Assembly: GCA_000697055.1 (NCBI GenBank)
Contig: JNDT01002047.1
Location: forward strand, 1-28,889
Source: Saksenaea vasiformis B4078
Lineage: Eukaryota > Mucoromycota > Mucoromycetes > Mucorales > Saksenaeaceae
Length of the DNA: 28,889 nt
Direction: 5' to 3'
A program made the position numbers and the translations under genes. Below are positions 21,633 to 28,889 of this stretch, one piece after another. Position 1 is the stretch's first letter. Each line of letters starts with the position of its first letter. The notes below the pieces were generated by a model that ran no database searches, had not been told where the DNA came from, and saw only the letters and a program-made list of their open reading frames with translations.

Positions 21633-21920
21633 CTTGAACGTTCGCCTTGCAACGGTCCACGGTCAAATGAGTACGTCTGAAGTGGAGTTGCGAGCACCGT
21701 AAGTGACGGTTTTTGGTGAATGTTCCGCCACAGCGACTTCCCAAAACCGGAGTCTCGTGTGAAGGCTGGTTTGCGATAGAATCACAATAATCAATGAAAG
21801 CTAGCACCAACAAAATGAGGTATTTAGCGAACCACAATAGAGATAACGGGTTTTCTATGGATAAGTCAGCAATCCCAAAAGAAGTGAACGTAAAAAAGTA
21901 AAGACCTCTAAGTGGAGGTA

Positions 21921-22154
21921 GCCAACAAGTTGACGAAGGGGAGCCAGAAGATGTGGTACTAGCTCTCGGAGCCGCGCTTTATTAGTCTATACAATTTTTT
22001 TGTTCCTAATCTACCACTTCATATCTTTCTAAGCTAAATGAGTGTGGAAGAAAATTTTTTCGGATGCGGGAGGGTCACCCCAGGAAGCGACGGTATCATG
22101 GGGAACAGGCGGCTAGTACCACATATTCTGCCTCCCCTTCGTCAACTTGTTGGT
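21921..22154. mobile_element. 234-base MITE with 43-base terminal inverted repeats
   Basis: Arms 21921-21963 and 22112-22154 are inverted copies matching at 40 of 43 positions (core CCAACAAGTTGACGAAGGGG). TA flanks both ends (21919-21920 and 22155-22156), suggesting a TA target duplication and a Tc1/mariner-superfamily origin. It has no coding capacity. Its arms are unlike those of the pogo-type element at 1-3069, so it belongs to a different family. It lies in the 5' flank of the GT61 gene. Confidence 0.82.
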
Positions 22155-22203
22155 TAATGTCATACCAAAACCTTGGAAATATATCTGATTTTGACCTTTT
22201 CGT

Positions 22204-22359
22204 CAGATTTGTCCAAGATTTTGGATGTGAAACCTCTACAGATTTGTTCAAAATATTTCAGACTTGTTAGGAATACTTCAGGTTTGCTCGAGATACTTCA
22301 GATGTATCCAAGATTGGGTAAGATTTGTCGAAGGTACTTTGTGTTTGTCCAACATATTT
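22204..22359. repeat. Degenerate 20-base-period minisatellite
   Basis: About seven units with consensus near CAGATTTGTCCAAGATACTT. Clear units start at 22204, 22239, 22259, 22279, 22299, 22319 and 22340. The first two are separated by a 15-base gap and one unit has 21 bases. The units have diverged considerably, so the array is old. Confidence 0.75.
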
Positions 22360-23159
22360 TGAACATCGCTACAGATCATTTCCTGTAGTGACCAGTTTCT
22401 TGTAGATTACTGTATATATTTACAGAAACCCCGCTGCTATCCTGACTGATATTAAACAGAGCTCATATGAGGCATTTGAAGACTCAACGGTCTCAGAATC
22501 AGCAATGTATAGATATTTAATTGGTAAATGTTGTTCTTGGTGGCGGCCGCAGGCCAATTGCCTAAGAGCGTTATCCGAGAACACAATGGATTAAGGGGTT
22601 GTCCCCTTTCCCGCCCATTTCAGTTCAGGTCTCTCTCTCTTTCGACGATATAGTTTAGTTTTTGTGTGCCAGTAGCTTTTTTTTCTTTCTTGAATCTGTT
22701 TAATTATAAGGATATGAATCATAAATTACGTCAAAACTATGCATTATCACTCGAGTTTCAGAGTTCATTCTCACTGCATTTATGTTTCTTCTCTGGGCAG
22801 TGACAACTGAAGTTTTCAAAGATTTCGTCGCAAAAACTGTTTAGAGGACATCGACCCTTATCCAGAAATGGAGAGCATATGTGTCAGCTCATACACAAAA
22901 AAGCAATAATTTAATGACGCGATCACGAATGTTGTCAAAAAAAAACAGGAAAAGTCGTCGGTGCTCTTCTACCCAACTACTTTTTTTGTTTACCATCATG
23001 GAGTTCTTTTGGTTGATATAAGCTCTTCTCGTATTGTTAAACACACCGTTATATGCGCCATTAATGTACGTTCTGTACAAAAGACAACTGAAAAATTATA
23101 TGGAAGCCCAGAAGCCATAGGGTATGTAGTCGGAACTGCCTTCTTTTTTTCACATAAGC
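22360..23159. other. Gene-free, AT-rich stretch
   Basis: No supported gene. It contains homopolymer T and A runs and a NotI-like GCGGCCGC at about 22543. A plus-strand frame from 22961 leads into the degraded protein-family copy, but its first part shows no recognisable similarity. Confidence 0.5.
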
Positions 23160-24557
23160 TTGAAATTATATTAGATGAGTGTAAAGACTGTCAGCAAATA
23201 GGACATAAAAGCAAAAGGAGCAAAAGGAGCAAAGTAAGCTGCGATTTTATGCGGAAAAAGGTTGGCTAGAGCGTAAGACCTTTTGTATAGGCAATACTGA
23301 CAGATATCTACCAGAAAAACCTGCACAAGGCTCTATAAGAGACAAGATAGAAAAGACTAAAGGTCGCAAACAGCGTCGAGATGAAAGCAAAAATTCACTA
23401 GTGTCCGTCTCAAGCTGCTTATCGTGGGGCAGCCTGGCCATACCAATTCCAGAAACGAAGTCTGTCCGAATCATCATCAGACAATCCAAGAGAAGGTCCA
23501 GCCCTTACTAGGAAATAGCCATGAACAATCCTCAAGGCGTGTTCCGCTTGATTCTATTATCAACAACGAGTACCGGGCCAGATTCTCTGAAAAAGGTCGT
23601 TCAACTGTCTGAGCATATACGCGAGGTGATAGTTTGGGCTCAGATTTTCACGAATGATTACGTCCTCCATTGCACAGGCGCCTCTAATTGCATCTATACA
23701 CAGCAGCTCTGGTATAGTATTTTCCAGCTTATTCAGGGCCAGCGGGTAACAAATACCAATACCAATATGCCACCTGACCTCTTGATCTACCGGCAGGTTT
23801 TACTACCGCTTTTCCTTCGATTATTATCGTGCTTCGGAATAGCTCATAGGTTACAGCGAGCCGCTTTTCTCTGCATGTCGCACATTAGCAGATAATCCTT
23901 GATATTTTTGAAGGTATGTCACAAACTATTGTAAATCATCTCGTCAAGGAAATTCCGGTACATGACAGTAGAAACTTTATTAACAGTCGTCTGACGTACT
24001 ATTTAACAATAGACACTCGCACGTACAGTGGTCCCCCGCTAATTTTACCCTCGATTTTTTTCAATGCTCAGTATTTCCAACCTTTTGGAGAAACTGGAGA
24101 AGTATTTACACCTTAAACTGTTTCATACAATTTCAACTCTCAGTAATTTCAACTGGATGCCTGTACTTTGGTGATTGAAATTATTGGGGGCCACTGTAGT
24201 TCTCAAGGCGCGTTGGACCATGATTACATATGGGATTACTACGAGGAAACAGTCCGGCGTGGCCGGAATACGTCGATGTGGCGACAATTGATCTCAAGCA
24301 TGCAGTAGACAACTTGGTCAACCAATTATCAGTCCACATACCCCGCCCAGTCAGTAAATTTGAACTCGCCACTCAACCAGGTGTGGCTTTACGTATCCTT
24401 AGGTATATTCTGGCTCAGTATGATAGACAGCAGTCATGTTACGCAACGTCGACCAATTGGTTCTCTTATCCTCACTCCATTATGCAGCGATACTAGCTTA
24501 CCAAAGCGAACTCTTAGCAGGGAAATGATATCAACGATAATCGTTTATTACCTATAG
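23160..24557 (+). pseudogene. Degraded copy of the protein family at 27992, split by a MITE
   Basis: Decayed relative of the right-edge gene. Around 23617-23757 it reads REVIVWAQIF...QQLWYSIFQLIQGQRVTNTN, matching REVVIKSHLF...FSKDFFYSAFQLITGQQITNT of the better copy in the same order and spacing. After a frameshift, LIGYSEPLFSACRTLA (about 23843) matches the LIHGEQRYSHMLSSTAE segment. Upstream, CKDCQQIGHKSKRS (about 23180) sits where the better copy has its Cys cluster. Downstream of the inserted 171-base element, LRILRYILAQYDRQQ (about 24390) looks like continuing protein. Several stops and frameshifts rule out function. The boundaries are approximate. Confidence 0.6.
24026..24196. mobile_element. 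171-base MITE related to the pogo-type element
   Basis: It begins CAGTGGTCCCCCGCTAATTT and ends GGGGGCCACTG, with TA on both sides (24024-24025 and 24197-24198). Its first ~60 bases resemble the left end of the 1-3069 element, and its right end resembles that element's right repeat. It is a non-coding deletion derivative, or a parallel family mobilised by a similar transposase. It is inserted inside the degraded protein-family copy. Confidence 0.9.
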
Positions 24558-25906
24558 CGCATTTAGCATTCCCCATGGTCTACTTGCTGATTCTTCTTCT
24601 TTTATGATATATGAGAAGCACGTAGGTGCAGAATCAGAACCTGCACGTCGTCATAATTGTCATCGTCCTTGCTTGTAGGGTGATAACTTAAAGAGTCAGA
24701 TCGGCCACACTTTTGAGCTATTTTAAACTTGACTGCCTGTTTTCCTGTCAACAGCTTGTTTTCTCTTCGTTTCTTGGCACGCGGTCCATGTTTCTTCTAG
24801 TCTTAATTTGTTTGGAGAACGTCTTATCTCTGCACAAGTACTTGGTAGCCTCACAGTCCCTTAACAACTGACGACAATTTTGCGTCAACGTTGTTTGCCG
24901 GATCTTTTACCATAGAATCTGCCGAAGAGTTCGTCCTCGGCTATATTTTCTCGCTGACACGCTGGGAACCCGCGCGTCCGATCTTTGTCTCCGAATCTTC
25001 TCCTTTCTGTGCAGCCACATGTCTCACGACGAATAGGTAATTAGAAGAAATACATTTATACATTTCGTTGCTTATTCTTGTATATTTCGCAGGTAGGGCT
25101 CGCCGGGTACTGTCTGCATTGATTTTTTTCTCTTTTTTTCCTTCCTCTTTTCTTTGCCTACCTTTTCAACGCTGTAATTGTGGCACCCAGCCAATGAATA
25201 GGATCACATTTTTGGAGTTACTAAACATACATCAAGAGTCCATTAGAGACGCTTCTCATTATGCATACTTATGCTGACCAAAAAAAGTCTACATTGCCCG
25301 AGAACTGAGCTGATGTCTTTCCAAACACGAAGTTGAGCGTTTCATTAAGTATAATATATCCACTGCAGTTGAGTTTTTGGTTTGGTTTTTCTCAGTAACG
25401 GTAAATGATGAAGAAGGAAAGAAAGCATACATACTATTTATGCTGTATGTAGACCATATCTCGGAAGACCATGTGGCGAAAAAAGAAAAAAGGCAAACTG
25501 AATGCACTCTCAAAATTGATATTTGAACGAAGACACGATACCATTGGCTCATTTGGCATTGAGACCCCGTGTTACATAGTAACCAGGTACTCGAAACTCG
25601 ATCATTTCCCATACTGACGAACTACGGAAACCAGAGCGCACCTTTGGACGTTTAATTAATTATTAGCAGGATATCCCTAGGCGGGCTAATTTTTGTATCA
25701 AATGCCTTTTTTGATTTTTGCTACGTTTATCGTCTTAGGTGACCAGTTGCGGAGAACGGACGCTTTGTGCAACTTGTTCACCAAATCAGCGTTGGAATAT
25801 TTTATACACACTAGAAACCCCTCGTCCTCTTCTTTTCTCTTCTTCTTTTTTCTTTTCCTCTCTTATACATACTATATCCTTTTTCTTTTGAATCTCATTG
25901 CTTCCC
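24558..25906. other. Gene-free stretch and septin 5' flank
   Basis: No gene supported. The last 100 bases before the septin ATG form a strong pyrimidine tract. A TTTTATA at about 25799-25805 may serve as its TATA element. Confidence 0.5.
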
Positions 25907-27463
25907 ATGGCACCTGTCACTGTCTCTTCTCCTGGGATTGGCATTGCCCATTTGCCAAACCAGAGGCACAAGATTGTCACCAAGCGTGGTGCCAACTTCA
26001 CCATCATGGTGTGTGGTATGTGGAATACGGGAGGGGTGTGACCGAGAAACATAGAGATTCAGAAAAGAAGCGATCATCTCGACAAAACAAGACTTTGGGC
26101 TGAGTACATGAACGATCACTAACGAAAGACAACTAGGCGAATCAGGGGTCGGCAAGACCACTTTTATCAACACGCTCTTCACGACCTCTATCAAGGACTA
26201 TAAGAATCCTGCGAAACGCCACGAGAAACAATTAGATAGAACAGTTGAAATTGAGATTACTAAAGCTGGTAAGCCTTACTGCGAAAATCATTGGATCAAA
26301 AGACTGATCACCTAGTAGAGCTCGAGGAAAAGATGTTCAAAGTCAATCTCAGCGTGATCGATACACCTGGATTTGGCGATTATGTTAATAATTACGACAG
26401 TTGGTTGCCAGTCATCGAATTCCTCGATGATCAACATGAAAGCTACATGCGACAAGAACAACAGCCGAGCCGCAATGGTATCATTGACATGCGTGTTCAC
26501 GCTTGTCTGTATTTCATCCGCCCTACGGGACACAGGTAATGATTGACAACAAATTGTGGTGTGTGAACTGACCATGTATGTAAAAATACGCCCCAATCTC
26601 AAAGTTTAAAGCCACTTGACATTGAGATCATGAAGCGCTTAGGTTCGCGCGTCAACCTTATTCCAGTTATCGCCAAGGCTGATACACTGACACCAAAGGA
26701 TCTGGCAGAGTTTAAGCAAAGGGTAGGGCTGCTTCGGTCATGGCAAACGAGATAACTTAGCAGTGGACAATTAGATTCGCGACGTTATCGCCGCACAAAA
26801 TATCCAGGTGTACTCATGTCCCCTTGAAAGCGATGACGAAGAAACAACAAAACGAAATGAGAAAATCATGGCCGCGATGCCCTTCTCCATTATCGGATCA
26901 ACGCAGACAGTGCGAACGGCTGACGGTCGCGAAGTTAAAGGTCGCCAGTACGCATGGGGTGTTTCAGAAGTCGAAAACGAAGAGCATTGCGATTTCAAGA
27001 AGTTACGAAACTTACTTATTCGCACACATATGCTCGATTTGATCTCCACCACAGAAGAAACCCACTACGAAAACTATCGTCAACAGCAAATGGGCACTCG
27101 CAAATTCGGCGAACCAAAGTAAGTGACCATCATGACAATGATATATACTCTTGCCTATTCACCGCGCATCACTAGAGCGAAAAAGTATGAAAACCCTAAA
27201 CACAGAGAAAAGGAAGACGCGCTTCGTAAGGTGTTCACAGAACAAGTGAGACAAGAAGAAAACCGATTCCGCCAATGGGAGCAGCAGGTAAGCGTCCTTT
27301 TGTATAACGTAGGACATGATTAACTCACACCATTGCACAGCTGATTACCGAGCGTGATCGTCTAAACAAAGATTTGGAGACACAGCACGCACAGATCAGA
27401 GCGCTTGAAAGTGAATTGGAACAAGTTTACCACCAGCAAGGACGTGGGACAATGAGGAGGTAA
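25907..27463 (+). CDS. CDC12: Septin, Cdc12/AspC type
   Basis: Predicted 384-residue septin GTPase that polymerises into cortical filaments at septa, branches and hyphal tips. Exons: 25907-26015, 26137-26268, 26319-26535, 26605-26722, 26775-27118, 27176-27287, 27341-27463; all phases close. P-loop GESGVGKT is at residues 37-44, the G3 motif DTPGFGD at 95-101 and AKAD at 176-179. The septin unique element includes [19 protein letters not shown] (from about 248). A coiled coil fills the last ~65 residues ([18 protein letters not shown], then [13 protein letters not shown]). The segments [20 protein letters not shown] and [20 protein letters not shown] are typical of the Cdc12 group rather than Cdc3, Cdc10 or Cdc11. 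Exon 3 has a tandem TAGTAG acceptor; I used the second AG, which gives KAELEEK as in relatives. Four subunit types normally co-assemble; the partners are not in this window. Confidence 0.95.
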
Positions 27464-27909
27464 TAGGTCCCCGCCAATAATGCCATAGCCATCTCCCATG
27501 TCTTCGTTGAGAGAGATGGCTAGAGAAAAAGAGATAGAAGACATCATTACTATTAAGATAAACACATTCTCATTTTACTTTGTCGTTGTCTTTTTTCTTT
27601 TTGTTTTTTCTTTTTTACGCGTTCGCTGATACTAGGGCTTATACGTACATGTTTTTCATTCTTTTGAAGCTTACTTGGATTTCACAGTATCTGATGAAAC
27701 AAAAAATGTCGTTCTGCGTGATCGGTTTCTGATAGATTGGAAAGACTATTTTCTTTTCTGGATGACTGGAAGAAAAGACAACTTTCTTATCAAGGGCTGT
27801 ACCTTCCCACTCTTTCCCTCTCCTGCCTGTCAGAGCTCTCATTATCAAAAACTTATGGATTAACCACGATTGACCAGTTACGAAGGAATGTCTCACTGAG
27901 ATATAATCC
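27464..27909. other. Septin 3' flank and intergenic
   Basis: T-rich sequence after the septin stop. No gene is supported. The frames present are short and lack motifs. Confidence 0.5.
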
Positions 27910-27917
27910 TATATAAA
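27910..27917 (+). promoter_or_regulatory. TATA-like element before the right-edge gene
   Basis: TATATAAA, 75 bases upstream of the ATG at 27992, in a good position for a TATA box. It suggests this copy has its own promoter. Confidence 0.45.
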
Positions 27918-27991
27918 AAACGTCTAAAAAAGCAGTTAGCGGCAGAAGAGGGTGAGTATGGAGTAACAGTATATTCACACGAATCGCTAAT

Positions 27992-28889
27992 ATGGATTTG
28001 TTAGAAGAACGCCAACAAGAGCTTGGCAATCGAAGCGATGATCAACCTGGCCCATCAGATAGGCAGCGACGTCAAGGGCCGGCTGGAAGACGAGCGCAAA
28101 AGCGGAAGCAAAATTCCAACGAAAAGTTGCAAAAGAGTACTGCCCGTTACCTTCGACGGAAAGATGATGAACAGAAACCTCGTCCGCAGTGTCCCACATG
28201 CTTGAGAAACAACAGCTTTGATACCGCCAAAACACATAGCAGGAGCTCTTCTCGTCTTTGCCCCTACCAGAAGCTAAGGAAAATCGCGCAGCTTCGCCAG
28301 GAAGTAGGCAAAGTTCGAAAGACTGTCAGAAAAACCGGTTTAGACAAGTTTATAAGTCTACCATCTTCTGAGAAAAGCGCTCTGATAAGCGTGATTGACG
28401 ATGTGGTGGATTACAACCGCGAGGTCGTAATCAAGAGCCATTTGTTTGTCTATTTCTTTGTGTATCGGCAACTGAACAATCAGCAACCGTTACCCGCAGT
28501 GGTCTTCAGCAAAGATTTCTTCTACTCGGCTTTCCAGCTCATCACGGGACAGCAGATAACAAACACTGTGGCTATCACGGACGAACTGAGGGGATCACTG
28601 ACATCGAGCTTTCGAGAGTTTCTTGTCGAGTTCCCAACCTGCTGGGTCCGACTCATTCATGGCGAACAACGGTACAGCCATATGCTTTCTTCAACAGCGG
28701 AAACATATAGCACTTGCATGACCAACAATATTGTCGAGAATTTTGACGCATGGACTACATCATCGTTACAATTGCGGTTACGGCAACTAGTTCCTGTAAG
28801 TGACCATCATGTAGCGCATGTTATATTCATATTAATCGATGCCTAGGACCTTCGAAAAAATGATGCATACAAGCTGGCCAGATTTATCT
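27992..28889 (+). CDS. Repeated-family protein, 3'-truncated by the window; possibly TnpB/Fanzor-like
   Basis: Open gene running off the right edge. Exon 1 is 27992-28795. A 51-base intron (28796-28846, GTAAGT...CCTAG) joins in phase 0 to exon 2 (28847 onward, DLRKNDAYKLARFI). The first ~60 residues are very basic and Gln/Arg-rich. A Cys cluster follows (CPTCLRNNSFDTAKTHSRSS, then a Cys at residue 90), then a helical region with REVVIKSHLFVYFFVY, FFYSAFQLITGQQITNT and CMTNNIVENFDAW. A degraded relative lies at 23160-24557, so this is a dispersed repeat family rather than a single-copy gene. The layout recalls multi-copy Mucoromycota proteins whose C-terminal half is an OrfB/TnpB zinc-ribbon nuclease (Fanzor group), but the RuvC and zinc-ribbon parts are outside the window, so that is only an inference. 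It has no stops up to the edge and may be functional. Confidence 0.6.

Noticed and set aside
21451..21837. Minus-strand frame of 128 codons starting with a signal-peptide-like segment (MWFAKYLILLVLAF), overlapping the GT61 start
   Set aside because: The rest of the frame has no family resemblance and overlaps GT61 exon 1 in another frame, where the coding evidence is much stronger.
27951..28003. Possible first intron (GTGAGT...TTGTTAG) before the right-edge gene
   Set aside because: The upstream frame it would join meets a stop with no ATG before it, so the ATG at 27992 is preferred.
1..28889. tRNA, rRNA, CRISPR arrays, LTRs
   Set aside because: I looked by eye for B-box-like GGTTCRANNCC, regular spaced direct repeats and paired long terminal repeats and saw none. 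Small RNA genes could still be missed without a covariance-model search.

Overview
This window looks like a nuclear contig of a filamentous fungus, most probably an early-diverging one (Mucoromycota). The gene structures support this: introns are nearly all 44-121 bases, GT-AG, often with a clean GTAAGT donor. The proteins fit too: a Cdc12-type septin, an FG nucleoporin, an SRRM1-type splicing coactivator, a family-61 glycosyltransferase and a type III glutamine synthetase. The phylum is an inference; no rRNA or other marker is present.

Layout. Bases 1-3069 are one complete pogo/Tigger-type DNA transposon that begins at the first base of the window. Its transposase (minus strand) is broken. 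It lies at the edge of an open minus-strand frame (3410-3069) that may be a gene it disrupted. A 79-base hairpin and gene-free DNA follow. Then come a Nup159/Nup214-like nucleoporin (minus, 4426-8663, nine exons), 2.7 kb without a recognisable gene, a type III glutamine synthetase (plus, 11399-13818) behind GATA-type and TGACTCA-type sites, and a multi-pass membrane protein (plus, 14101-15553). The membrane gene converges on an SRRM1/SRm160-like RS protein with a PWI domain (minus, 15710-17383, nine exons). After 1.9 kb of gene-free DNA come a small basic ORF (plus, 19292-19588) and a converging GT61 glycosyltransferase (minus, 19790-21632).

The region from 21.9 to 24.6 kb is repeat-rich. It holds a 234-base element with 43-base terminal inverted repeats, a 20-base-period minisatellite, and a degraded copy of a protein family that contains a 171-base MITE sharing ends with the first transposon. 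A septin gene (plus, 25907-27463, seven exons) follows. At the right edge is a much better preserved copy of the same protein family (plus, 27992 to beyond the window).

The host genes are ordinary housekeeping genes (nuclear pore and mRNA export, splicing, nitrogen assimilation, septum and cortex, glycosylation) and do not form a pathway. The most novel material is the two-copy protein family, which I suspect but cannot prove is a TnpB/Fanzor-like element. Gene models were built by hand: each of the five main multi-exon models sums to a whole number of codons and closes phase at every junction.
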